A stretch of 64,000 bases of DNA from an uncultured Faecalibacterium sp. (GTDB taxonomy: Bacteria > Bacillota > Clostridia > Oscillospirales > Ruminococcaceae): NCBI GenBank assembly GCA_934547065.1, contig CAKTEF010000004.1, positions 1 through 64,000 on the forward strand. The letters run 5' to 3'. Below are positions 14,014 to 21,407 of the stretch, one piece after another. Each line of letters opens with the position of its first letter. Position 1 is the first letter of the stretch. The notes below the pieces were generated by a model. It was given only the letters and a program-made list of their open reading frames with translations, ran no database searches and was not told where the DNA came from. The position numbers were made by a program, and so were the translations under genes.

Positions 14014-15108
14014 ATGTGGCTGGAATATTTTGAACAGTATCTGGACAGCAAGTTCCCCAAGTTTCTGAACGAAAAGCCCTGGAACTACAAAGACGACCTG
14101 TGTGTTGTGGGCGCAGACGACCTGGCCCGCGCCACCGGCGACAAGGCGTGGTATGAGCCGGTGCTGAAAAATGCCTCCTGGCTGCTGAAAGAGGACGGCA
14201 CCGTGGCCAACTGGGTCCCGGGCGAACACAACATCGACAAGGTGAGCTTTGGAAAATCCCTGCGCATCCTGCGGGACCTGACCGGGGACGAGCGCTATGC
14301 CGAACAGGTGCAGAAGGCGTATCACATCCTGGACGATTACCCCCGCACCGTGACCGGGAATTTCTGGCACAAGGATATCTACCCCAACCAGGTCTGGCTG
14401 GATGGCCTGTACATGGGCATGCCGTTCTACGCGGCCTGCCTGGCAGAGACCGGCGACGACCGCTGGGACGATATCATGGACCAGTTTGCCAGCGCCCATA
14501 AGCTGCTGTGGGACGAGAAGCTGGGGCTGTACCGCCACGCCAACGACTGCTCCCGCAAGATGGACTGGGCAGACCCGGAAACGGGCCTGAGCCCCGCTGT
14601 CTGGCTGCGTGCCGAGGGCTGGTTCCTGATGGCTCTGGCCGATACCTATGAGATCGCCCGTGAGCACACCGCCCGCGCCGCCGAGCTGTGCCCCCTGCTG
14701 AAGAACGCTCTGGACCGCCTGATGGCTTACCAGGTGGCGGATACCAGGATGTTCCTGCAGGTGGTGGACCGTGCCGACCTGGAGGGCAATTACTCCGAGA
14801 CTTCCGGCACCGCCATGGTGGCCTACGCCCTGATGAAGGGTGCCCGCCTGGGCATGCTGCCCGCCGAGTACGGCGCAAAGGGCAGCGAGGTACTGGACGG
14901 CATCCGTGATACCTACCTCAAGCAGACGGAAAACGGCTGGGAGCTGCACGGCATCTGCGCCAGCGCAGGCCTTGGCCCCGGCCCGGACAACCGCACCGAC
15001 CGTACCGGCACCCCCGCTTACTACCTGAGCGAGAAGCAGATGGTGGACAACCAGCACGGTGCCGCCGCCTGCATGATGGCGGTCAGCGAGCAGCTGCGCC
15101 GGAACTGA
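14014..15108 (+). CDS. GH105 unsaturated uronyl hydrolase
   Basis: The family removes the unsaturated galacturonate left at the non-reducing end of oligosaccharides by pectate or rhamnogalacturonan lyases. The 364-residue product is an (alpha/alpha)6-barrel type with YPNQVWLDGLYMGMPFYA (about 123-140, containing the conserved Asp), SPAVWLRAEGWFLMALAD (about 196) and ETSGTAMVAYALMKGARLG (about 260). It has no signal peptide. AAGGAGAATATGAA precedes the ATG at 14014. With GH28 it gives a route from imported pectic fragments to monomers. Confidence 0.9.
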   Translation: MWLEYFEQYLDSKFPKFLNEKPWNYKDDLCVVGADDLARATGDKAWYEPVLKNASWLLKEDGTVANWVPGEHNIDKVSFGKSLRILRDLTGDERYAEQVQKAYHILDDYPRTVTGNFWHKDIYPNQVWLDGLYMGMPFYAACLAETGDDRWDDIMDQFASAHKLLWDEKLGLYRHANDCSRKMDWADPETGLSPAVWLRAEGWFLMALADTYEIAREHTARAAELCPLLKNALDRLMAYQVADTRMFLQVVDRADLEGNYSETSGTAMVAYALMKGARLGMLPAEYGAKGSEVLDGIRDTYLKQTENGWELHGICASAGLGPGPDNRTDRTGTPAYYLSEKQMVDNQHGAAACMMAVSEQLRRN

Positions 15109-15127
15109 GAAAGCAAAGGAGATTTCC

Positions 15128-15982
15128 ATGATCCAGTTTGGTCTGCGCCTGCACGACGCGGAGCAGCTGCCCATTGAGCAGCTGCTGCCGGTGGTGCGCC
15201 AGAAAGGCTTTACCTGCGCCCACCTTGCCCTGAGCAAGGCCATGAAAAACGTGCCCTGCACCCCCAGCGCCCTGACACCGGGCTACGCGCTGTATCTGCG
15301 CCATCTGTTTGAGAAAAACGGCATGGACATTGCCGTGCTGGGCAACTACCTGAACCTGGTGCATCCGGACGAGGATGCCGTTAAGGCCATGCAGGAAAAG
15401 TACTATGCCCATATCCGCTTTGCCAGCCTGCTGGGCTGCGCCATGGTGGGCACCGAGACGGGTGCTCCCAACCGGGAGTACAAGTTCTGCCCGGAGTGCC
15501 GCACCGATCAGGCCCTTTCCACCTTTATCAAGAACTTCAAGCCTGTGGTGCGCTGCGCCGAGCAGTATGGTGTGACCGTGGCCATTGAGCCGGTGGTGCG
15601 CCATACCGTGTACGATGCCAAGCGCTGCCGTAAAGTGCTGGACGAGATCGGCAGCCACAACCTGCAGGTCCTGTTCGACCCGGTCAACCTGCTCAACGCC
15701 GACAATGTGGATCAGCGCTTTGAGCTGATCGACGAGTTCATTGAGCTGCTGGGCCCGGACATTGCCATGATCCACTTCAAGGATTTTGTCCGCTCCGATG
15801 TGGACGATGTGGGCAAGTTCCGCGCCGTGGGTGCCGGTCAGGGCGACATGGGCGATTACAGCCGCGTGCTGCGCTTTGCAAAGGAAGAAAAACCCTTTGT
15901 GTTCGGCACGCTGGAAAACACTACGCCCGAAAATGCCGAGGCCTGCCGGAAGTTCCTGCAGGAACAGTACGACCGCTGCTAA
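15128..15982 (+). CDS. sugar-phosphate isomerase/epimerase-like TIM-barrel protein
   Basis: The 284-residue product belongs to the xylose-isomerase-like/AP-endonuclease-2 superfamily. Likely metal ligands are in MVGTETGAPN, VAIEPVVRHTVYD, VLFDPVNLLN, MIHFKDF and FGTLENT. It is the last gene of the TTT-pectin operon, 19 bp after GH105, with an AAAGGAGATTTCC ribosome-binding site. Its probable role is isomerising or epimerising a uronate or keto-uronate released upstream. The exact substrate cannot be read from sequence. Confidence 0.8.
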   Translation: MIQFGLRLHDAEQLPIEQLLPVVRQKGFTCAHLALSKAMKNVPCTPSALTPGYALYLRHLFEKNGMDIAVLGNYLNLVHPDEDAVKAMQEKYYAHIRFASLLGCAMVGTETGAPNREYKFCPECRTDQALSTFIKNFKPVVRCAEQYGVTVAIEPVVRHTVYDAKRCRKVLDEIGSHNLQVLFDPVNLLNADNVDQRFELIDEFIELLGPDIAMIHFKDFVRSDVDDVGKFRAVGAGQGDMGDYSRVLRFAKEEKPFVFGTLENTTPENAEACRKFLQEQYDRC

Positions 15983-16005
15983 GCGTTTCCCTGAAACAAA
16001 CACCG

Positions 16006-16036
16006 AAAGATTCCTCCGCAAGGGGGAGTCTTTTTT
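16006..16036 (+). terminator. terminator of the pectin-TTT operon
   Basis: AAGATTCCTCC/GGGGGAGTCTT hairpin followed by TTTTTT. Confidence 0.75.
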
Positions 16037-16044
16037 GGATGCAG

Positions 16045-16096
16045 CAGCGCCCCGCCCCCGGGAGAGATCTCCCAAGGGGCGGGGCGCTGCCGTGTT
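16045..16096 (+). terminator. long GC-rich palindrome with T-tract
   Basis: CAGCGCCCCGCCCC pairs with GGGGCGGGGCGCTG, and inner GGGAGA with TCTCCC, followed by CCGTGTTTTTT. It may be a second terminator or a REP-like element. Confidence 0.6.
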
Positions 16097-16121
16097 TTTT
16101 GGAAAAAGCAGCTGCGGTGCC

Positions 16122-16160
16122 CCAAAACAAAGATCCCCGCTTCCGGGCAGGAAGCGGGGA
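16122..16160 (-). terminator. terminator of asnB
   Basis: On the minus strand TCCCCGCTTC pairs with GAAGCGGGGA and is followed by TCTTTGTTTT. It lies 22 bp beyond the asnB stop codon. Confidence 0.7.
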
Positions 16161-16181
16161 CAGGGGAGGACACGCTGCGGC

Positions 16182-17768
16182 TTACACGCCGGAAGCGCCG
16201 TAGTTTGCCAACACGCGGGCCGACGGGTCGTTGACGTTGCAGCCCGGCCATGCCTTGTTGGGCATCCAGAAGCTGACGATGGTGCGGCTCTGGTCGTGGT
16301 AATATTTCTCGAAGATCTCGCGGTAGAACAGGCTTTCTTTGGTAAACGGCATACAGTGGGCCGAATAGTTTGCCCGGCGCAGCTGGAACTCCTCGTCGGT
16401 GTACAGGCTCTCGGCATATTCTTTGATGTCGTCCACCATGCTGTGGCCCACAGCATCGGAGAACGCAGCTTTCTCACGCCACAGGATCTCCGGCGGCAGC
16501 CAGTCGCCCTCAAAGGCCTTGCGCAGAAGGTACTTGCCCTTGCCGTAGCTGTTCAGCTTCTTTTCGGGGTCAATGGCCATGACGTAGCGCACAAAGTCCA
16601 GGTCGCCGAACGGCACACGGGCCTCGATGCTGTTGGCCGAAATGCAGCGGTCGGCGCGCAGGACATCGTACATGTACAGCTCGCGGATGCGCTTCTGGCT
16701 CTCCTGCTGGAACGCATCGGCGGTGGGGGCGTAGTCGGTGTATTTGTAGCCGAACAGCTCGTCGGAGATCTCACCGGTCAGCAGCACCCGCACATCGGTC
16801 TGCTCGTGGATGGCTTTGCACAACAGGTACATGCCCATGCTGGCGCGGATGGTCGTGATATCCCAGGTGCCCAGCAGGCGGATGACTTCTTCCAGGTGGC
16901 GGATGACGATATCGCGGTTGATGATGATCTCATGGTGCTCGCTGCCCAGATACTCCGCAGTCTGGCGGGCATACTTCAGGTCGATGGCATCGGTGTCCAT
17001 GCCGATGGCAAAGGTGCGGATGGGCTTGCCCAGCTTTTTGGCGGCAATGGAGCACACCAGCGAGGAATCCAGGCCGCCGGAAAGCAGGAAGCCCACCGGG
17101 GCATCGGCATCCAGCCGCTTTTCCACACCGGCGATCAGCTTTTCACGGATGTTTTTGAGCACGGTGTCCATGTCATCCGCCATGGGGGCGGGCACATCGG
17201 CAATGTCCTCGTAGCGGACAAAGCGCCCGTCGCAGTAGTAGCTGCCGATGGGGAACGGGCGGATGTCGTCGCACCAGCCGATCAGGTTCTGCATCTCGGA
17301 GGCAAAGGCGATCTGGTGGCTGGACTTGGAGTAGCCGTAGAACAGCGGCCGGATGCCAATGGGGTCGCGGGCGGCGATCAGGCGGTCCTTGCGGGAATCG
17401 TACAGGATGAGCGCAAACTCCGAATCCATGTGGCGGAACATATCCAGGCCGTATTCATAGTACAGCGGCAGCAGGATCTCGCAGTCGCAGTCGGACTGGA
17501 ACTTGTAGCCCCGGCGCTTCAGGATCTCTTTTTCAAACCGGAAGCCGTACAGTTCGCCGTTGCACACCACACAGTCGGCACCGCGGTAGAACGGCTGCAT
17601 CCCCTCCGGGGTCAGGCCCATGATGGCCAGCCGCCCAAAGCCCATCAGGCCAAAGGGTCCCTCCACCACACGCTGATCGTCCGGGCCGCGCATCACTGTG
17701 CGCAGCAGATACTCTTTGAATTTTGCGGCACTCAGATCGTGCCCCGTGTAACCCATAACACAACACAT
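16182..17768 (-). CDS. asnB: asparagine synthase (glutamine-hydrolysing)
   Basis: It makes asparagine from aspartate, glutamine and ATP in the cytoplasm. The start at 17768 gives MCCVMGYTG, placing the N-terminal nucleophile Cys at residue 2 as the Ntn glutaminase domain requires; upstream in-frame codons would destroy this. GATase landmarks are RGPDDQR, CNGELYGF and DPIGIRPLFYG. The synthetase domain has the PP-loop FLLSGGLDSSLVCS near 228 and LTGEISDELFGYKY. At 528 residues it is the normal length. A T-box leader upstream indicates control by uncharged tRNA, fitting an amino-acid synthetase gene. Confidence 0.95.
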   Translation of the reverse strand: MCCVMGYTGHDLSAAKFKEYLLRTVMRGPDDQRVVEGPFGLMGFGRLAIMGLTPEGMQPFYRGADCVVCNGELYGFRFEKEILKRRGYKFQSDCDCEILLPLYYEYGLDMFRHMDSEFALILYDSRKDRLIAARDPIGIRPLFYGYSKSSHQIAFASEMQNLIGWCDDIRPFPIGSYYCDGRFVRYEDIADVPAPMADDMDTVLKNIREKLIAGVEKRLDADAPVGFLLSGGLDSSLVCSIAAKKLGKPIRTFAIGMDTDAIDLKYARQTAEYLGSEHHEIIINRDIVIRHLEEVIRLLGTWDITTIRASMGMYLLCKAIHEQTDVRVLLTGEISDELFGYKYTDYAPTADAFQQESQKRIRELYMYDVLRADRCISANSIEARVPFGDLDFVRYVMAIDPEKKLNSYGKGKYLLRKAFEGDWLPPEILWREKAAFSDAVGHSMVDDIKEYAESLYTDEEFQLRRANYSAHCMPFTKESLFYREIFEKYYHDQSRTIVSFWMPNKAWPGCNVNDPSARVLANYGASGV

Positions 17769-17876
17769 ACTTCTTACCCCTCTTGCTCTCTCAGACACAA
17801 TAACGTATCGTCAGTTCCCGCTTGGATAGAGGACAGGGCCCGCCGCCTTACGGATGCATCAGATGTGACCCGGCCT

Positions 17877-17926
17877 GCCAAGGGCTCCCCTATTAGGGGA
17901 GCTGGCGCGTCAGCGCCTGAGAGGTT
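17877..17926. repeat. REP-like palindromic repeat in the asnB 5' UTR
   Basis: Two adjacent hairpins, GGCTCCCCTA/TAGGGGAGC and GGCGC/GCGCC, are followed by TGAGAGGTT. Elements of this shape (CTCCCC...GGGGAG then GGCGC...GCGCC) recur between genes in Ruminococcaceae as far as I recall. Only one copy is seen in this window. Confidence 0.5.
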
Positions 17927-17928
17927 AA

Positions 17929-18222
17929 ATAAAAATACGGCAGCGTTCATCCCAATGCTAGGACGAATGCTGCCGTATCCGTGGTGCCACCTAAATTACC
18001 GGCACGCAGAACATGCCAGTCACTTTTGTGCGCTCTCCCCGTTGAAAGCACTGCCGCGATAACGGGCGGCGCACGTCGGCCCCTACTGCCGCCTGCGGCG
18101 GGTTCAGGGGGAAGCTCACGGGGGTTCGTTCGGGTCCGGCTCTCTGCGCGGCTTCCACCTGCCCGCGCTCTCTGCAAAAGAGCGGTTGGACCTTACTTTT
18201 CCCGGTCAACGCTTTTCTTGCG
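17929..18222 (-). promoter_or_regulatory. T-box leader of asnB
   Basis: The minus strand carries the T-box AGGTGGCACCACGG (17992-17979), directly followed by a terminator (18-bp arms at 17978-17961 and 17952-17935, two mismatches or wobbles) and T-tract. The T-box pairs with uncharged tRNA to form the antiterminator. Upstream are stem-I landmarks GGGAAAAGTAAGG, GCAGAGAGC, a GGTGGAA distal-loop element and CAGAGAGC. Near the specifier position, CCCGAACGAACCCC offers AAC, an asparagine codon, consistent with asnB. The specifier assignment is tentative because I could not fold the RNA. Confidence 0.85.
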
Positions 18223-18225
18223 TGA

Positions 18226-18254
18226 ATTGTATCACGGTTTTGGCTCCGTGTCAA
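18226..18254 (-). promoter_or_regulatory. promoter of the T-box/asnB transcript
   Basis: Consensus TTGACA (18254-18249), a 17-bp spacer and TACAAT (18231-18226) on the minus strand. The -35 and most of the spacer lie within the last codons of the fur-family gene, and the -10 abuts its stop codon. Confidence 0.85.
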
Positions 18255-18717
18255 CACAGCAAGAGCATTTTTGTGGTGTTTGTGCGTCAGAGTCCGACTG
18301 TTCCGCGTTTTGGGCGCAGTACCGGCACAAACCATACAGAACGCTGCCCTCGCACTGCAGCGTAAAGCCGTGTTCGGCCATCAGGTGGGCGCGCACCTCA
18401 TCCATGAAATGGCAGTCCAGGTGATAGATGCGGCCGCACTGCACACATTTCAGATGCAGGTGCTCCCGGCAGTGCCGGCCCTCGTCCACATACTGGAACA
18501 CAGCCTTTTCGCCTTTGTCGGCAATGTATTTCATGATCCGCTGCTCCCCGGCCAGCTTATCCAGATACCGGTACACCGTGGTGGGGTTGGGGCTTGCGCC
18601 CTCGGCCTCCAGGTGTTCCAGAATATTGGAAGCGCTGACCGCGTGCTGGCGGTTGTTGATGAGGTAATCCAGGATCAATTGACGGGTCTTGGTGTTGTAG
18701 CCGCCGCTCCGTGCCAT
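18232..18717 (-). CDS. Fur-family metal-dependent repressor
   Basis: The 161-residue product has an N-terminal winged HTH (TTVYRYLDKLAGEQRI) and a C-terminal dimerisation/metal domain. CVQCGRIYHLDC and GLCRYC are the structural zinc Cys pairs, and the HCREHLHLKC segment supplies His ligands. It could sense Fe, Zn or peroxide. The CSCC near the C-terminus and the promoter-proximal neighbours do not settle which. The ATG at 18717 has GAAAGGAAGGATGTCCCC upstream; longer in-frame extension lacks a site. The asnB T-box promoter overlaps its 3' end. Confidence 0.9.
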   Translation of the reverse strand: MARSGGYNTKTRQLILDYLINNRQHAVSASNILEHLEAEGASPNPTTVYRYLDKLAGEQRIMKYIADKGEKAVFQYVDEGRHCREHLHLKCVQCGRIYHLDCHFMDEVRAHLMAEHGFTLQCEGSVLYGLCRYCAQNAEQSDSDAQTPQKCSCCVDTEPKP

Positions 18718-18881
18718 GGGGACATCCTTCCTTTCTGCATCAAGTGTACCACAATTTATCCTTTGATGCAAAACAACGCCCGGAAACTGGGAACAAGCAC
18801 AAAAAAACTGCTCGAATTCGGTTGATATACGGCAGAATATCTGTTCAAAATAGAAAAGTTCCCAAAGTTTCAGGAAATGTC

Positions 18882-18910
18882 TTGTAAATAATGTCCAGAT
18901 ATGTGATAAT
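18882..18910 (+). promoter_or_regulatory. promoter of the gntR-family gene
   Basis: TTGTAA (18882-18887), 17-bp spacer, GATAAT (18905-18910). Confidence 0.65.
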
Positions 18911-18946
18911 GCTATCAATGAATACTAGGATTGTTTCAGGGATACA

Positions 18947-18971
18947 AGCTGTGGGGACCACAGCTTTTTCT
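18947..18971 (+). terminator. leader hairpin/attenuator before the gntR-family gene
   Basis: AAGCTGTG pairs with CACAGCTT around a short GGGAC loop and is followed by TTTCTG. It lies between the promoter and the start codon, so it would attenuate the regulator's own mRNA. Confidence 0.55.
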
Positions 18972-18999
18972 GCCTGAGATTGGATTAGGAGAGAGCACG

Positions 19000-19659
19000 A
19001 TGAAAGAGATGGAACCCCAGACAAAGCTGAGCCTGAAGCTGCAGGCCTATCAATATCTGAAAACCAAGATCCTGAACTGCGAGTATCGTCCCAACGAGTT
19101 TCTGAACGAACAGAAGCTCTGCGCCGAGATGGGCAACATCAGCCGTACCCCCATGCGGGATGCGCTGGGCCGTTTGGAGCAGGAGGGCCTGATCACCATT
19201 CTGCCCAAAAAGGGCCTGATGGTGGCCGGCATCACGGAAGAAGACGTACACAGCATGTTTGAGATGCGCCTGCTGGTGGAGCCCTATGCCCTGCGCACCT
19301 ACGGCAGCATGATCCCCCGCCAGGATCTGGAAGCCTATGCAGAGCTGATGCACCACCCGGAGCGGATCGAAGATTTCTGCAAGTCGGACGATGATTTCCA
19401 TGAGCTGCTCATGAGCACCCTGCCCAACAAATATCTGCGCTCGGCATACGACCGCATCACCGGCCTGAACACCCGGTTCCGCATCATGACCGGCAAGGTG
19501 AGCATGATCAACCAGGATCAGACCTGCGAGGAGCATCTGGAAATTCTGGATGCTGCCCTGAGCGACAACTGGAACACGGCCGCCGATGCGCTGCAAAAGC
19601 ACCTGGAACTGGCCCGCGACAAGGCCGAGGGCGTGATCAAGGTCATTCGGCTGTGGTGA
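19000..19659 (+). CDS. GntR-family regulator (FadR/FCD subfamily)
   Basis: The 219-residue protein has a winged HTH (FLNEQKLCAEMGNISRTPM then DALGRLEQEGLITILPKKGL, about 25-70) and an alpha-helical FCD ligand domain (about 80-210: FEMRLLVEPYALRTYG, DDDFHELLM). FCD regulators usually sense organic acids or sugar-acid intermediates. The ATG at 19000 follows TTAGGAGAGAGCACG. It precedes the iron alcohol dehydrogenase gene by about 245 bp and is a plausible but unproven regulator of it. Confidence 0.88.
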   Translation: MKEMEPQTKLSLKLQAYQYLKTKILNCEYRPNEFLNEQKLCAEMGNISRTPMRDALGRLEQEGLITILPKKGLMVAGITEEDVHSMFEMRLLVEPYALRTYGSMIPRQDLEAYAELMHHPERIEDFCKSDDDFHELLMSTLPNKYLRSAYDRITGLNTRFRIMTGKVSMINQDQTCEEHLEILDAALSDNWNTAADALQKHLELARDKAEGVIKVIRLW

Positions 19660-19718
19660 TCCGCCCGGTTTTGTATGTGTTGACCGAATCAAGCGGTTTA
19701 TCGTGGTAAAATAAAGCG

Positions 19719-19780
19719 CTCCGCTGTCTGGATTCACGGCATCTGTGCAGATGCTGCTGATCCGGAAAGCGGAGTTTTTT
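19719..19780 (+). terminator. terminator of the gntR-family gene
   Basis: CTCCGCT pairs with AGCGGAG, with further inner pairing, and is followed by TTTTTT. Confidence 0.75.
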
Positions 19781-19819
19781 ATATCATAAAAAATTCATAG
19801 AAATCAAAAGAAAATCACA

Positions 19820-19848
19820 TTGAAAGTTTTTTAACAATATGGTAAAGT
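19820..19848 (+). promoter_or_regulatory. promoter of the iron alcohol dehydrogenase gene
   Basis: TTGAAA (19820-19825), 17-bp spacer, TAAAGT (19843-19848). Confidence 0.55.
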
Positions 19849-19904
19849 AAGAGCAAAGAAAACGCCTGCCGCCCCGGCGGGCGGAAAATTGGAGGAAACT
19901 TATT

Positions 19905-21053
19905 ATGGCTGATCGTATTGTTCTGAACACCATTTCCTACCATGGCCACGGTGCCATCGAGAACATCGTTCCCGAACTGACTGCCCGCGGCTACAAGAAA
20001 GCGTTCGTCTGCTCGGACCCCGACCTGATCAAGTTCGGTGTGACCAAAAAGGTCACCGACCTGCTGGATGCCGCAAACTTTGCTTACAGCGTTTACAGCG
20101 AGATCAAGCCCAACCCCACCATTGCCAACGTGCAGGACGGCGTGGCTGCGTTCAAGGCAGCCGAGGCGGACTGCATCGTGACCATTGGCGGCGGCTCCTC
20201 CATGGATACGGCCAAGGCCATCGGCATCATCATCAATAACCCCGAGTTTGCGGATGTCCGCTCTCTGGAGGGCGTTGCCCCCACCAAGAAGCACGCCGTG
20301 TTCACCATTGCCGTGCCCACCACCGCCGGTACTGCGGCTGAGGTCACCATCAACTACGTCATCACCGACGTGGAGAAGAAGCGCAAGTTTGTCTGCGTGG
20401 ATACCAACGATATCCCGGAGATCGCTGTGGTCGATCCCGATATGATGTCCTCCATGCCCAAGGGCCTGACCGCCGCCACCGGCATGGATGCCCTGACCCA
20501 CGCCATCGAGGGCTACATCACCAAGGGCCACTGCACCATCTCCGATATGTTCCATCTGGAAGCCATCAAGCTCATCAGCCAGAACCTGCGCGGCGCGGTC
20601 CAGAACACCCCGGAAGGCCGCGAGGGCATGGCTCTGGGCCAGTACATCGCCGGTATGGGCTTCTCCAACGTGGGTCTGGGCATCGTTCACTCCATGGCAC
20701 ACGGCCTGTCCGCCCTGTATGACACCCCGCACGGTGTGGCCTGCGCCATCCTGCTGCCGGTGGGTCTGGAGTACAACAAGACCGTGGCCGGGGAGCGCTA
20801 CCGTGCCGTGGGCAAGGCCATGGGCGTGACCGGCATCGACGAGATGAACGATGCCGAAGCCGCCGATGCCACCATCGCCGCCGTCAAGAAGCTGAGCGCC
20901 GATGTGGGCATCCCCGCAAACCTGCACGGCATCCTGAAAGAGGAGGACATCCAGTTCCTGGCTGAGTCCGCTTATGCTGATGCCTGCCGCCCCGGCAACC
21001 CGCGCGATACCAGCGTGGAGGAGATCGTGGAGCTGTATCAGAGCCAGCTGTAA
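19905..21053 (+). CDS. fucO: iron-containing alcohol dehydrogenase (lactaldehyde reductase-like)
   Basis: This NAD(P)-dependent group III dehydrogenase is closest in overall pattern to FucO, which reduces lactaldehyde to 1,2-propanediol. The 382-residue product has the nucleotide-binding GGGSSMDTAKAIGI (about 93), PTTAGTAAEVT (about 138) and metal ligands in MDALTHAIEGY (about 193), HSMAHGLSALYDTPHG (about 264-280). TTGGAGGAAACTTATT precedes the ATG. The substrate is not certain; related members act on 1,3-propanediol or short alcohols. Confidence 0.88.
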   Translation: MADRIVLNTISYHGHGAIENIVPELTARGYKKAFVCSDPDLIKFGVTKKVTDLLDAANFAYSVYSEIKPNPTIANVQDGVAAFKAAEADCIVTIGGGSSMDTAKAIGIIINNPEFADVRSLEGVAPTKKHAVFTIAVPTTAGTAAEVTINYVITDVEKKRKFVCVDTNDIPEIAVVDPDMMSSMPKGLTAATGMDALTHAIEGYITKGHCTISDMFHLEAIKLISQNLRGAVQNTPEGREGMALGQYIAGMGFSNVGLGIVHSMAHGLSALYDTPHGVACAILLPVGLEYNKTVAGERYRAVGKAMGVTGIDEMNDAEAADATIAAVKKLSADVGIPANLHGILKEEDIQFLAESAYADACRPGNPRDTSVEEIVELYQSQL

Positions 21054-21076
21054 TTCCACTTTGTAACCTATGATGG

Positions 21077-21115
21077 ACCGCCCCGGAGCGAACCGCATCG
21101 TTCCGGGGCGGTTTT
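21077..21115 (+). terminator. terminator after the alcohol dehydrogenase gene
   Basis: ACCGCCCCGGA pairs with TCCGGGGCGGT, followed by TTT. Confidence 0.75.
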
Positions 21116-21160
21116 GTGTACCGAAAGGGGAACCCCATGGAGTTGAATTTTTATTTCTGC

Positions 21161-21189
21161 TTGCTTTTTTGCGGAAAACCAAGTATAAT
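21161..21189 (+). promoter_or_regulatory. promoter of the riboswitch-cation exchanger unit
   Basis: TTGCTT (21161-21166), 17-bp spacer, TATAAT (21184-21189). Confidence 0.75.
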
Positions 21190-21196
21190 ATTCTCT

Positions 21197-21347
21197 GGAT
21201 AAAAGGGAGTAGAGGGCGCACAGAACGTTGTTGTGCGCTGCATCTTAGCGCCATCCCGGCAGAAATGCCCGCTAGATGCCGATTGCTTGAGACTTTTATT
21301 GCAGGATGTGCGAAACGGGCATCCTGTAATAAGGGCCTCTTTTTTTG
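21197..21347 (+). promoter_or_regulatory. yybP-ykoY-like (manganese-sensing) riboswitch with terminator
   Basis: The leader contains GGGAGTAG (21205-21212), a hairpin GGGCGCACAG/GTGCGCT, the CCCGGCAGAAATGCCCGCTA segment, and TTGAGACTT. The last of these begins an intrinsic terminator (ATTGCAGGATG with CATCCTGTAAT, then GGCCTC and TTTTTTT). These are hallmarks of the yybP-ykoY class, which senses Mn2+ and commonly precedes cation-transport membrane proteins. The downstream gene is a CaCA-type exchanger, which fits. Assignment is by motif and context, not by covariance search. Confidence 0.72.
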
Positions 21348-21407
21348 TGCCTGGCCGGAGACCTTTTCCCCGCAGGGCCGGGCAAATGTTGAAAAAGGAG
21401 AGATTTT

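Noticed and set aside
16045..16096. Long palindrome after the pectin operon as a riboswitch
   Set aside because: It is a simple near-perfect hairpin followed by T residues and precedes no gene on its strand.
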